DNA of 64,000 bases from Aquimarina acroporae (GTDB lineage: Bacteria; Bacteroidota; Bacteroidia; Flavobacteriales; Flavobacteriaceae): contig NZ_JALPRE010000001.1 of assembly GCF_023195925.1 (NCBI RefSeq), forward strand, positions 1-64,000. Reading direction: 5' to 3'. The notes under the pieces are model-generated. The model had not been told where the DNA came from, ran no database searches, and worked only from the letters and a program-made list of their open reading frames with translations. Both the position numbers and the translations under genes were made by a program. Below, piece by piece: positions 25,485 to 34,401 of this stretch (its first letter is position 1; every line of letters begins with the position of its first letter).

Positions 25485-26277
25485 AATTAAAAAAATACTT
25501 CTTTTCTGTGGTGTATTATATCTGATAGTTTTTTTTGCGCTCTATTTTTTTCAGGAAAAAATCTTGTTTCATCCAGAAAAACTCCCGCAAAATTTTACTT
25601 TTCAGTTTGATCATAGATTTACAGAGTTTTTTTTAGATACCAAAGATGGTGCTCGTTTAAATGGTTTGCACTTTAAGGCAGAAACTACTAAAGGTGTTAT
25701 CCTATATTTTCATGGTAATAGTGGTAGCTTGAGAAGGTGGGGAGAGTTAACAACCTTTTTTGTAGATAAGGGATATGATGTAGTGGTAATGGATTATAGG
25801 GGGTATGGGAAAAGTACTGGAGATATTAGTGAATCTAGATTGTATAGTGATGCACAATTATTTTATGAGTATGTATTAGAAAGGTATCCCGAAAATCAAA
25901 TTTTAATATACGGGAGATCATTAGGAACTGGTATTGCTACAAAAATAGCATCAGAAAATGAACCTAAAGCCTTGGTTCTAGAAACGCCATATAATAGCAT
26001 GACAACCTTAGCTCAGGAAAAAGTACCTTTTATACCAGTTGGGTTATTGCTTAAGTACAAAATACCTTCAAACGAATTTATCCAAAATGTTAAATGCCCA
26101 GTAACCATTTTTCATGGTACCGATGATACAGTAGTACCTATTGAGTCTGGCAAAAAGCTTTTTGAATACATTTCTGGTCCTAACAAGCAAATGATAATAA
26201 TTCCCGGAGGTTCACATAATAACCTGGTTAACTTTAAACAGTACCGGGAATCTATAGATAAGGTACTTTACCTATAA
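25477..26277 (+). CDS. Membrane-anchored alpha/beta hydrolase (copy 2)
   Basis: 266 aa, a paralogue of the preceding gene over its whole length. N-terminal helix at about 6-25, then HGN (H79), DYRGYGKSTG, YGRSLGTG (S148), HGTDDTVVP (D217), GGSHNNL (H247). Its ATG lies inside the stop region of copy 1 (ATGCGTAG), an 8-bp overlap that implies coupled translation. Probably an inner-membrane-attached esterase or thioesterase; substrate unknown. Confidence 0.85.
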   Translation: MRRIKKILLFCGVLYLIVFFALYFFQEKILFHPEKLPQNFTFQFDHRFTEFFLDTKDGARLNGLHFKAETTKGVILYFHGNSGSLRRWGELTTFFVDKGYDVVVMDYRGYGKSTGDISESRLYSDAQLFYEYVLERYPENQILIYGRSLGTGIATKIASENEPKALVLETPYNSMTTLAQEKVPFIPVGLLLKYKIPSNEFIQNVKCPVTIFHGTDDTVVPIESGKKLFEYISGPNKQMIIIPGGSHNNLVNFKQYRESIDKVLYL

Positions 26278-26326
26278 AACTTATTACTAGCTAAAATTTA
26301 GTACTATGAAAATATAAGATAAGTAT

Positions 26327-26695
26327 CTAGAAATCTTTTAGAGCATCTCTATACTCTCTCAAGTCTGCTACATTCGTTTTGTTATTCACACTTCTGGTAA
26401 GAGAAACCAAATATTTTAAACTCTCAACAGGATCAGAATTTGAAGTATTGTCTGCAGTTGCTTCTTCATCTTCTTCTACAGGCTCATCATCTGGAATAGG
26501 AATAAGAAAAGAATCGTTTTCCTCTATATGCTCATAAGTATAACGTAATACTTTTACCACTAAAGGAATTTGTTCTTCTAATGCAAATTCTCTAAGACTT
26601 TTAAGATCGTCTATCAAAGTGTCTTTATTAATTCCGTTCTTATCAAGGTCGGTAACAATTTTGTCTACTAATTTGATGGCCTTTTTATTTTCCAA
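26327..26695 (-). CDS. Small acidic conserved protein, unknown function
   Basis: 122 aa, no signal or membrane segment. Helical N-terminal part (KAIKLVDKIVTDLDKNG, then LKSLREFALEEQIPLVVKVLRYTYEHI), a strongly acidic linker with several Glu/Asp (about 75-92), and a helical C-terminal part ending LREYRDALKDF. Natural codon use and a proper upstream leader support a real gene. I do not recognise the family. Confidence 0.6.
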   Translation of the reverse strand: MENKKAIKLVDKIVTDLDKNGINKDTLIDDLKSLREFALEEQIPLVVKVLRYTYEHIEENDSFLIPIPDDEPVEEDEEATADNTSNSDPVESLKYLVSLTRSVNNKTNVADLREYRDALKDF

Positions 26696-26907
26696 GGATA
26701 TTGAATTATAATAATGGTTAACTAAATAATTATTGCAAATTTAAATTTTTCCTGAACTTTTAAGTACTCTGAAACCTTTATTTATTTAAAAGAGGATATT
26801 ATTTTTCAGTTTACGATAATTTAACAATTCGGCCTATTTTTATTAAATATTTGATAATCAATGATTTATACTGAATTACCTGAATGAATACTAGTATTCC
26901 AGCTAAA

Positions 26908-26943
26908 GTTTGAGGTAAAACCGTAACCGTATATGCCTCAAAC
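26908..26943. other. Inverted repeat in the 363-bp gap 26696-27058
   Basis: GTTTGAGG (26908-26915) pairs with CCTCAAAC (26936-26943) across a 20-nt loop. The gap between the acidic-protein gene and the GIN-domain gene holds this, the hairpin at 27004-27057, and otherwise AT-rich sequence with no ORF I can support. Confidence 0.35.
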
Positions 26944-27003
26944 CTCTTTATCTTTGAAAAGTATTCCAATTACAATTTTTCCCTTACTTTTTTTGTTTTC
27001 CCC

Positions 27004-27057
27004 AACACTTACCTCCTTAATCCTAAGGAGGTAAGTTCTTCTATAGGGGTAAGTGTT
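27004..27057 (-). terminator. Hairpin with two competing pairings after the GIN-domain gene
   Basis: ACTTACCTCCTTA (27007-27019) pairs perfectly with 27024-27036 (13 bp, 4-nt loop). The same left arm, AACACTTACC (27004-27013), can instead pair perfectly with GGTAAGTGTT (27048-27057), just after the GIN-gene stop. It probably ends the DoxX-GIN transcript, but there is no good T-run on the reverse strand, so a plain intrinsic terminator is not certain. Confidence 0.5.
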
Positions 27058-27058
27058 A

Positions 27059-27940
27059 TTAAAAAAGCTTCACAGTTTGGTTTTCATTTTCTGGTGTAAT
27101 GGTAATCAGAAGCTTACGAAAACCAAGTGCATTAACCTTATACACTTTGGTTCCGGTTGTCCAGGTTTCTTTGCGAGTTGACTGAGGCATCATAGGGAAA
27201 CCATAACCAAAACTGCCCCCATCAGGTTTTGGTCCCACTACGAAAAATTGATTGCGTGATAACGAATTATTTTTGATTTTAAACTTAATATACCTTACCG
27301 AATCCTGATTCGATAGAGTTTTGGATTGGGCTAAGCTTTTCTTAGAGTCGCCCTTCAAAATTTTAGGAGTATTCACTACCCTAATTTTAGCATTTGTATC
27401 TAATTTTGAGTCTAATTCATTTTTTACATTCAAAATAGCTTTTCCACGATTCCAAATATTTACATTTGCATTGAGCGATTCTAATTTTGAAGCATCTACA
27501 GTTCCAGTTTCGGCGTTTACATTTAGAGTTTTTACTTTTCCTTCTGCTATTATTTTTCCTATCAAAGCAGTCAACTGCAGTTTTTCGTTATCTATGTTTA
27601 CTATTTTTACGGTATTATTAGTGCCTTGCTCTACCATTGTTAGATTTGGAGCACCAATAATAATTTTAGGTCTTTTAGAGGGTTGTATCCACTCTATTTG
27701 CTCTAATTTAAGGACACCATCAACCACTTCTTTATCGACTAAATCAAAAATATTGGTATCTGTCGTAATGATAATCTCTTCTTTTATTGATGTATCGATA
27801 CTAATATCTGCATATAAATTTATTTTGATCGTTTGTAAATTTCCTACAGTATACGATCTTGTTTCTATGATCCCGTTTCCTTTTATTTGTGCTTTGCTGG
27901 TTAAACTTACTAGTATAAGCAATAGTGATATGTAACGCAT
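27059..27940 (-). CDS. Secreted head-GIN (DUF2807) domain protein
   Basis: 293 aa with signal peptide (ISLLLILVSLTSKA, cleavage before QIKGNG). The mature protein begins KGNGIIETRSY and has the repetitive short strands of the head-GIN/DUF2807 beta-helix (VDKEVVDGVLKLEQ, PNLTMVEQGTNNTVKI, LQLTALIGKIIAEGKVKTLNV, NVNIWNRGKAIL), followed by a C-terminal domain of about 80 residues unlike the usual two-repeat form. Predicted cell-envelope protein, function unknown. It starts 32 bp after the DoxX gene and is likely co-transcribed. Confidence 0.78.
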   Translation of the reverse strand: MRYISLLLILVSLTSKAQIKGNGIIETRSYTVGNLQTIKINLYADISIDTSIKEEIIITTDTNIFDLVDKEVVDGVLKLEQIEWIQPSKRPKIIIGAPNLTMVEQGTNNTVKIVNIDNEKLQLTALIGKIIAEGKVKTLNVNAETGTVDASKLESLNANVNIWNRGKAILNVKNELDSKLDTNAKIRVVNTPKILKGDSKKSLAQSKTLSNQDSVRYIKFKIKNNSLSRNQFFVVGPKPDGGSFGYGFPMMPQSTRKETWTTGTKVYKVNALGFRKLLITITPENENQTVKLF

Positions 27941-27972
27941 AATTTTGTTTTTTTTAGTAATTGTATTAGTGT

Positions 27973-28497
27973 TTAAATGAGTTTTAGCAGTGTACTTTTA
28001 AATTTTAGAAAAGTCAGTTTTTGAGTAAGAATGTAATCTAGTCCAAACCTTCCTGAACCCAAGACTAAGTTGTAAATGGAAAGCCATAAAAACCCCATAG
28101 CAGGAAGCATTCCCCACATGCCATCTCCCCATTTTTGGAAAAAAATGGCTACCAACATGGTACACATAATGAAGAATGATGCTATTCTCGTTTTAAGACC
28201 AAGAGCAAGGAATACACCTCCAATGGCTTCACTAGCTGCCCCCATCCAGGCAAAAAACACAGGGAACATTGCGAATATCCCGCCATATTCTGCTATATCT
28301 TGCGGGAACCAATCTACTACTTCAAATAGAGATAAATCGGGAGAGCCTTCTGGACTCCATGGTACACCAAATTTGCTTCCTCCAAAGTTTACCGCTAAGA
28401 AGTAGCCACATAGTATTCTTGGGATGGCAAATAGAAGATCTGTATACCAGTATTTGGTAGTAACGGGTGTCATAATTTTTTTCAGTACATTTTTCAT
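27973..28497 (-). CDS. DoxX-family membrane protein
   Basis: 174 aa with four hydrophobic helices. DoxX markers are AIPRILCGYFLA near 28, FAWMGAASEAIGGVFLALGLKTRIASFFIMCTML (about 82-118), and a C-terminal GFLWLSIYNLVLGSGRFGLDYIL. DoxX proteins are inner-membrane proteins linked to redox or thiol homeostasis in other bacteria; the role here is not known. First gene of the DoxX-GIN pair. Confidence 0.85.
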   Translation of the reverse strand: MKNVLKKIMTPVTTKYWYTDLLFAIPRILCGYFLAVNFGGSKFGVPWSPEGSPDLSLFEVVDWFPQDIAEYGGIFAMFPVFFAWMGAASEAIGGVFLALGLKTRIASFFIMCTMLVAIFFQKWGDGMWGMLPAMGFLWLSIYNLVLGSGRFGLDYILTQKLTFLKFKSTLLKLI

Positions 28498-28568
28498 CTG
28501 TTCTAAGATTTTGATTGTTCAACAGGTCAAATGTCTGAATGATTATGAGCTTCTGCGCCTCATAACAA

Positions 28569-28610
28569 AATAAGACGGCTCAAATTATGATTTGAGCCGT
28601 CTTATTTTTT
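28569..28610. terminator. Bidirectional-looking terminator after the amylase gene
   Basis: A 17-bp perfect stem (28569-28585 with 28590-28606), core GACGGCTCAAAT, loop TATG, with A-tracts before and T-tracts after, so T-runs exist on both strands. It lies 21 bp after the amylase stop and 70 bp before the DoxX start. Confidence 0.9.
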
Positions 28611-28630
28611 AATAAAAAAACAGTAAAGAG

Positions 28631-30337
28631 CTATATATCAATGGCTAAAAGCGCTATAGTCTCATCTGAGGTAAATGTTACTTTTCCGTCAGAAACTTTA
28701 GTCTTAACTCCAGAATAAGCATCGATAAGAGTGCTTCCATCAGGAAAAATAGTATTAATTTCTAATGTTTTTTCTCCTTTTGGTAAATCTAACCCTATCA
28801 CTACAGCATCAGAAAAACCGTTTTTATTATAAGTTCTTGAAAAGGTATATGGAGATTTAGAAATTATTTTATGTTTACCGGCACCTATTGAAGCGTGTTC
28901 TTTTCTAAACTGACCTAATTTTTGCCAGTGTTTCAATAGTTTTTTTGTTTCTTCTTTTTCTAAATCGTGCCAGTTCATTACTGAACGTAAAGTCGCATCT
29001 CCTTCTGTGCCTTCAATAATAAGAGATCGAGCAGTTTCGTCGCCGTAATAAATTTGTGAAATACCTGGAGTAAGTAATAACTTAGTGGCAGACTCAAAGG
29101 TTTTGCTTCTATCTTTATCAAAAGGGTCTCCGTCATCATGAGAACTTATATAGTTCATTACACCTTTACCAATTAAATTGGTATTTAAAATATCACTATA
29201 CTTTTTGAATAACTTTTCGTACTCCGGTTGCTTTGCATCGTATTTAAACTGAAAATTGATCATATTATCAAAACCATGCGCAAAGTAATCTACTTTTCTA
29301 TCTCCAAAATCATAGTATCTTTTTCCATCTATTCCATATCCGTATAATTCACCTAGTACGTAGAAATCGTTATCATCCAATACTTGGTCAGGGTGTTTAG
29401 ATTTCCATTCGGCAAATGCAATTTTAGCTTGTTCTGCCAGTACTTTCCAAACATCTTCTTCGACATGTTTTACGGTATCGACTCTATATCCATCAATTCC
29501 TAGTTCTCTTACATAATCGGTTAACCATTTTATTATATAATTTTTTGGAGATCTTTTTAATCCGGTTTTGGTAAAGAAAATGTCTATTTCTGCTAATTCA
29601 ATTTCTAATCGACCTTCAGATTTCCATTTATCGATAAGTACTTTTGGTAGTTCTACTTCCTCATCACTTTCGGTTTTAATATCTGGTAAATTCTCTACCA
29701 AAGTACAGCTTACTGCGCTTTCATAATCTTTGTAGGTACATTGCGGCGATGTTCTTACCCAATTATCTGGCCATACAGGATCTTGTTCTGTTACGGGACC
29801 AGTATGATTAATAACAACGTCCATTAAGATTCGAATTCCATTTTTGTGGGCAACAGAAACTAGGTTTTTTAAATCTTCGTAAGTTCCAAAATTTGGATCG
29901 ATATTGGTCCAATCTTTGGCCCAATACCCATGAAAGGCGTAAGTGTTACCCGTTCCTTCATCTACACTACCATGTACCTGTTCTACAACGGGGTTAAACC
30001 AGAGTGCATTAATTCCTAAATCTTTGAAATATCCATCTTCAATTTTTTGAATAATCCCTTTTATATCGCCACCTTCAAAACCTCTTAAAGTTCCAGTTTC
30101 TTTGGTTCTGTCAAGTAAGTTATCATTTTCTGTATCTGCATTGTTAAACCTGTCTGTAAGTAAAAAATATACATTGGCTCCTTCCCAAATAAATGGTTTT
30201 TCTTTATTGACTACAACAGAAGATACACTTTTCTTTTGTTCTTGAGATTCGGTTGTTTTTTCTTTTTTTGAAGTGTTATTGCAAGAAGCACTTAAAAACA
30301 ACAATAAAAAAGTACTTATTCTATAAAAATTCTTCAT
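28631..30337 (-). CDS. GH13 alpha-amylase family lipoprotein
   Basis: 568 aa. Lipobox in LLLFLSASCNN. All four GH13 regions are present: I DVVINH near 172; II GYRVDTVKH with the nucleophile Asp near 288; III VLGELYG with the acid Glu near 330; IV YISSHDDGDPF near 398. The order and the C-terminal beta domain (from about 490) are complete. Acts on alpha-glucans at the periplasmic or outer face; exact product specificity cannot be read. The AraC-type gene 80 bp upstream is a plausible regulator. No SusC/SusD pair is adjacent. Confidence 0.92.
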   Translation of the reverse strand: MKNFYRISTFLLLFLSASCNNTSKKEKTTESQEQKKSVSSVVVNKEKPFIWEGANVYFLLTDRFNNADTENDNLLDRTKETGTLRGFEGGDIKGIIQKIEDGYFKDLGINALWFNPVVEQVHGSVDEGTGNTYAFHGYWAKDWTNIDPNFGTYEDLKNLVSVAHKNGIRILMDVVINHTGPVTEQDPVWPDNWVRTSPQCTYKDYESAVSCTLVENLPDIKTESDEEVELPKVLIDKWKSEGRLEIELAEIDIFFTKTGLKRSPKNYIIKWLTDYVRELGIDGYRVDTVKHVEEDVWKVLAEQAKIAFAEWKSKHPDQVLDDNDFYVLGELYGYGIDGKRYYDFGDRKVDYFAHGFDNMINFQFKYDAKQPEYEKLFKKYSDILNTNLIGKGVMNYISSHDDGDPFDKDRSKTFESATKLLLTPGISQIYYGDETARSLIIEGTEGDATLRSVMNWHDLEKEETKKLLKHWQKLGQFRKEHASIGAGKHKIISKSPYTFSRTYNKNGFSDAVVIGLDLPKGEKTLEINTIFPDGSTLIDAYSGVKTKVSDGKVTFTSDETIALLAIDI

Positions 30338-30418
30338 AGGTTTCTAGTGGTTTAAAGGGCTAATCTATGAAAACTCTCACAAAAACGTGAAGAATACAAA
30401 TTGCGAAATTCATAAAAA

Positions 30419-31612
30419 TTACATTTCCGTAGTATTCAGCGCTACATATTGTGATGGTGATGTATTTGTAAACTTTTTAAAAACCCTATTAAATGTAGCC
30501 TTACTATTAAAACCACATTCGTAAGCTATGCCCAGTAGCGATAGTTTTTTTTGTTTTCCTTCCCTAAGCATTTTTTGTACTTCATGAACCCTGTACTCAT
30601 TAATAAAGTCGTTGAAGTTTTTATTGAATCCAGAATTAATAGTTTCAGATAATTCAGGAACAGACATTTTAAGCATTTTCGCAAGTTGAGTTAGATTTAG
30701 GTCGGGATCTAAAAAAGGTCTATGTTCCTGTATATAATGTTCTATTTTGGTTTTGCTATCTGCTAGGGTAGCATTTGTTTCCTTTTCAGAATTTGATTGG
30801 GTGGTTTTTTTGGAAGTGATATTGAAATCAAGATTGTTAAGTGTATTGGTGTTGGTAAAATATCCTTTTATTCCAATATATATGATTGCAAGCGCAGAGA
30901 AAAACTGGTACCACCAACGCTGTGTCCAATGTAAATCAATAATTAAATTCCCTATGGTACTTTCAAAAATACTATATAAAAACAAAAAGGAATAAATAAA
31001 CAGAAAATTACGCATCCAATTTAGTTCAAGGGCATAAGTGTTAGAGAAAAACTCTTGAATTCGTTTTTTGTATGCATAAAATATCTGAAGCGTAAAAGCG
31101 AGATATAATAGCATTTGTATATTTTCAATGATCCCTACAAGCGGCTGAATATATTTTTCGTCTAGATTTATCTTTAAATACCCATTTTGAGTTTGATCAA
31201 ACCCCGGTTGCTGGGCATCATAGATGAATATGGATATTTTATAAATTACAAAAACCAGTACTGGTACAAAATGAAAAAAGTCTTTTTTTCTGAATTTAAA
31301 ATTGGGCGTGGTAATAGATTTTACATAAAAATATAACAATGGTCCAACGGCTAGACTTAATGCAATTAACCAATAATTAATTTTGGTATTTCTATAGGTA
31401 TCGTACCATTCCATGAAGCCAATAGTATAGGTAGTTCTATGATAACCAGTAATAAATATTAACAATGCCAGAATAAGAGCGGGGATATATTTTTTCTTGA
31501 AGTACCTCAATACCAATAAGGTGGCAAACACAAATGCTTGTAGCACCAGAATAAGAAGCGGTGTGCTATACAAATTAAAAGAAGGAAATTCAAAAGCAAA
31601 TACTGGATGCAT
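30419..31612 (-). CDS. Membrane-bound AraC-family transcriptional regulator
   Basis: 397 aa. The N-terminal 245 residues carry about seven hydrophobic helices, and the C-terminal 100 residues form an AraC HTH domain (LNLTQLAKMLKMSVPELSETINSGFNKNF..., then LGIAYECGFNSKATFNRVFKKFTNTSPSQY). This architecture is frequent in Bacteroidota and implies sensing at the membrane. It lies upstream of the amylase gene on the same strand and divergent from menA. Confidence 0.88.
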   Translation of the reverse strand: MHPVFAFEFPSFNLYSTPLLILVLQAFVFATLLVLRYFKKKYIPALILALLIFITGYHRTTYTIGFMEWYDTYRNTKINYWLIALSLAVGPLLYFYVKSITTPNFKFRKKDFFHFVPVLVFVIYKISIFIYDAQQPGFDQTQNGYLKINLDEKYIQPLVGIIENIQMLLYLAFTLQIFYAYKKRIQEFFSNTYALELNWMRNFLFIYSFLFLYSIFESTIGNLIIDLHWTQRWWYQFFSALAIIYIGIKGYFTNTNTLNNLDFNITSKKTTQSNSEKETNATLADSKTKIEHYIQEHRPFLDPDLNLTQLAKMLKMSVPELSETINSGFNKNFNDFINEYRVHEVQKMLREGKQKKLSLLGIAYECGFNSKATFNRVFKKFTNTSPSQYVALNTTEM

Positions 31613-31654
31613 TCTGCTAATTTAAAAAATTGAAAAAATAGTTTTTGTTTTTTT

Positions 31655-31681
31655 TTCAAAGAAAATACTGTTCCTTTGAAA
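31655..31681. promoter_or_regulatory. Inverted repeat in the araC-menA divergent region
   Basis: TTTCAAAG (31654-31661) and CTTTGAAA (31674-31681) are exact reverse complements 12 bases apart in the 84-bp gap between the divergent starts, close to the menA ATG at 31697. Possible operator. Confidence 0.35.
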
Positions 31682-31696
31682 TCTTAAATAGCACAA

Positions 31697-32635
31697 ATGA
31701 GTAAAGTAAAAGCTTGGATTTCTGCTGCACGACTTCGCACATTACCTTTATCAGTATCTGGCATTATTGTGGGATCAGCATTGGGTTTTAAACAATTATT
31801 GATTGAAAACTCAGATAATCAAATAGTGGCAGATTTCTATCAGACTTCGATTTTTTGGTTAGCCATTGCGACTACATTAGGCTTGCAAATACTTTCGAAT
31901 TTTGCCAACGATTATGGAGATGGAGTAAAAGGTACAGATAATGCAGATAGAGTGGGGCCACAACGAGCACTACAGAGTGGTACAATTAGTAAAAATCAAA
32001 TGTTTATTGGTATTGTGATTACATCTTTGATTACTTTAATTTTTGCGATAGCATTAATTTATGTTTCTTTTGGAAGGGAGAATTTTTTGTATTCAGCTTT
32101 TTTCTTTGTGCTAGGAGTAATAGCTATTGTTGCAGCCATAAAATATACTGTAGGGCAATCTGCATATGGATATAAGGGATTAGGAGATGTATTTGTTTTT
32201 GTATTTTTTGGTTTGGTGAGCGTTGTTGGGTGCTATTTCCTTTTTACTAAGCATCTAAATGGTTTGATCTTTTTACCTGGAATAACTATTGGCCTTTTGA
32301 GCACTGCAGTGCTGAATTTAAATAATATGAGAGATCATAAAAATGATGAAAATGTAGGTAAAAACACACTTGTAGTGAAGTTAGGCATTGATAAAGCAAA
32401 ACGATATCATCTTACCATTATAATTGTAGCAATGCTAGCTATGATTATTTTTCTTACGGTTACCTATGAAAAACCAATTCAAGCATTGTTTCTTATTGCA
32501 TTTATTCCTTTACTCATACATTTTAAGACAGTTTATAAAAATAGGGAAGCAGAGCTCTTAGATCCAGAACTAAAAAAAGTAGCATTAACAACTTTTTTGC
32601 TATCAATTTTGTTTAGTATCGGTCAGATTTTATAA
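31697..32635 (+). CDS. menA: 1,4-dihydroxy-2-naphthoate polyprenyltransferase
   Basis: 312 aa, UbiA-type prenyltransferase with eight or nine membrane helices. The first Asp-rich motif NFANDYGDGVKGTDNADRVGPQRALQSG (about 73-100) is characteristic of MenA, and the second NNMRDHKNDENVGKNTL lies near 212-228. It prenylates DHNA to demethylmenaquinone in the inner membrane. First gene of a cluster with an MBL hydrolase, menC, a CPBP protease and menE. Confidence 0.93.
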   Translation: MSKVKAWISAARLRTLPLSVSGIIVGSALGFKQLLIENSDNQIVADFYQTSIFWLAIATTLGLQILSNFANDYGDGVKGTDNADRVGPQRALQSGTISKNQMFIGIVITSLITLIFAIALIYVSFGRENFLYSAFFFVLGVIAIVAAIKYTVGQSAYGYKGLGDVFVFVFFGLVSVVGCYFLFTKHLNGLIFLPGITIGLLSTAVLNLNNMRDHKNDENVGKNTLVVKLGIDKAKRYHLTIIIVAMLAMIIFLTVTYEKPIQALFLIAFIPLLIHFKTVYKNREAELLDPELKKVALTTFLLSILFSIGQIL

Positions 32636-32667
32636 TTTCAGCACACAAATCATTAATACCCTCACAA

Positions 32668-33348
32668 ATGAAAATTACCTTTTATGGTCAGAACTCGCTT
32701 TTGATTGAAACCAAAAACATCAATATTCTTGTAGATCCTTTTATTTCAGGAAATCCTCTGGCAAAAGATATTATAGATATAAGCTCAATAAAGGCAGACT
32801 ATATTTTATTGACTCATGCACATCAAGATCATGTATTGGATGCTGAATCTATAGCGAAACAAAATCATGCTACTATTGTTTCTAATTATGAAATAGCGAT
32901 GTACTACCAAAAAAAAGGTATCGAAGTGCATCCTATGAATCATGGAGGAAGCTGGAACTTTCCTTTCGGAAAGGTGAAATATGTGAATGCAATACATACT
33001 AGTAGCTTTGCCGATGGTACTTATGGAGGGCAACCTGGTGGTTTTGTAATAGAAGGGGAAACTAAAAGTATTTATATAGCAGGTGACACAGCCCTTACAA
33101 TGGATATGAAATTAATCCCTTTGACCACTAAATTGGACCTGGCAATTCTACCAATAGGAGATAATTTTACCATGGGGATTGATGATGCTGTAATAGCTAG
33201 TGATTTTGTTGAATGTAATCAAGTGCTGGGAGTTCATTATGATACCTTTGGATTCATAGAAATAGACCATAACGAGGCAAAACAGAAATTTTCTGCAAAG
33301 GATAAAGATTTAATATTATTGGATATAGGAAAGAGCATAGAATTGTAA
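32668..33348 (+). CDS. UPF0173-type metallo-beta-lactamase-fold hydrolase
   Basis: 226 aa. The motif LTHAHQDHVLDA (about 48-59) is a full HxHxDH metal site, followed by HGGSW near 90, the GDTAL block near 135, and a C-terminal HYDTF near 190. Cytosolic. The family has no established substrate. Its TAA shares the last A with the ATG of menC (33348), so the two are translationally coupled. Confidence 0.85.
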   Translation: MKITFYGQNSLLIETKNINILVDPFISGNPLAKDIIDISSIKADYILLTHAHQDHVLDAESIAKQNHATIVSNYEIAMYYQKKGIEVHPMNHGGSWNFPFGKVKYVNAIHTSSFADGTYGGQPGGFVIEGETKSIYIAGDTALTMDMKLIPLTTKLDLAILPIGDNFTMGIDDAVIASDFVECNQVLGVHYDTFGFIEIDHNEAKQKFSAKDKDLILLDIGKSIEL

Positions 33349-34388
33349 TGAAAGCTACTTATCATAAACATATTCTTGATTTTAAAAGACCAAGTGGTAC
33401 TTCTAGAGGTATCCTTAAGCAAAAAGAAACCTGGTTTATTGTAATCGATGATAGCGAAAAGAAAGGAATTGGTGAATGCGGAATTCTTAGAGGGCTTAGT
33501 ATCGATGACCGACCAGATTATGAGGAAAAGCTAAAATGGACCTGCGAACATATCGAACTTGGAGTTGAAAAATTGTTACCTGAATTAAAAGAATTCCCAA
33601 GTATACAATTCGGAGTAGAAATGGCATTTAGATCTTTGGAAAGTGAAACACCTTTTCATTTGTTTCCTTCAGATTTTACTGGAGGAGCGGATAGTATTGA
33701 GATCAATGGTCTTATTTGGATGGGAGAAAAACAGTTTATGCTTGACCAAATTAAAACTAAGATTGATCAGGGTTTTAATTGTATAAAAATGAAGATTGGT
33801 GCGATTGATTTTGATGAAGAGCTAGAATTGCTGTCTTTCATACGATCGAAATTTTCTGCAGAAGAGATAGAATTAAGAGTAGATGCAAACGGGGCATTCT
33901 CATCTAAGGAAGCATTAGAAAAGTTAAAAAGGCTTTCAAAATTTGGTTTGCACAGTATAGAACAACCGATACGACAAGGTCAATTTAAGCAAATGGCAGA
34001 ATTATGTTTGAGAACTCCTTTGCCAATTGCACTAGATGAAGAGCTTATAGGGGTATTTGATGTAACAGATAAGAGAAAATTGCTACAAACAATACAACCA
34101 CAATATATAATTCTAAAACCGAGTTTAATAGGTGGTTTTAAAGGTACTCATGAGTGGATTACTATTGCAGAGTCTTTAGATATCCCTTGGTGGATCACTA
34201 GTGCCCTTGAAAGTAATATAGGTTTGAATGCAATAGCGCAGTATACCTATACACTCAATAATAAAATGCCACAAGGGTTGGGAACCGGAGGATTATTTAC
34301 CAATAATATAGAGTGCCCATTAGAAGTTAAAAAAGGTACTTTAGTGGTAAACAAACAAAAAGAATGGAACTTAACATATCTAGATTAA
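33348..34388 (+). CDS. menC: o-Succinylbenzoate synthase
   Basis: 346 aa, enolase superfamily. The catalytic Lys in CIKMKIG near 145, metal ligands in RVDANGAFS near 180, EQP near 205 and LDEEL near 231, and the second Lys in IILKPSLIGGF near 258 are in the right order. It converts SHCHC to o-succinylbenzoate in menaquinone synthesis. Between the MBL hydrolase and the CPBP gene (13-bp gap). Confidence 0.9.
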   Translation: MKATYHKHILDFKRPSGTSRGILKQKETWFIVIDDSEKKGIGECGILRGLSIDDRPDYEEKLKWTCEHIELGVEKLLPELKEFPSIQFGVEMAFRSLESETPFHLFPSDFTGGADSIEINGLIWMGEKQFMLDQIKTKIDQGFNCIKMKIGAIDFDEELELLSFIRSKFSAEEIELRVDANGAFSSKEALEKLKRLSKFGLHSIEQPIRQGQFKQMAELCLRTPLPIALDEELIGVFDVTDKRKLLQTIQPQYIILKPSLIGGFKGTHEWITIAESLDIPWWITSALESNIGLNAIAQYTYTLNNKMPQGLGTGGLFTNNIECPLEVKKGTLVVNKQKEWNLTYLD

Positions 34389-34401
34389 ATAATTACAGTT
34401 T

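Noticed and set aside
27321..27935. A 204-codon open frame on the forward strand
   Set aside because: Antisense to the GIN-domain gene, with Phe/Ser/Thr-rich composition typical of a shadow frame.
30419..31612. A Sus-type glucan-use locus around the amylase
   Set aside because: The amylase and AraC-type regulator are present, but no SusC or SusD homologue lies nearby, so only a regulator-enzyme pair can be supported.
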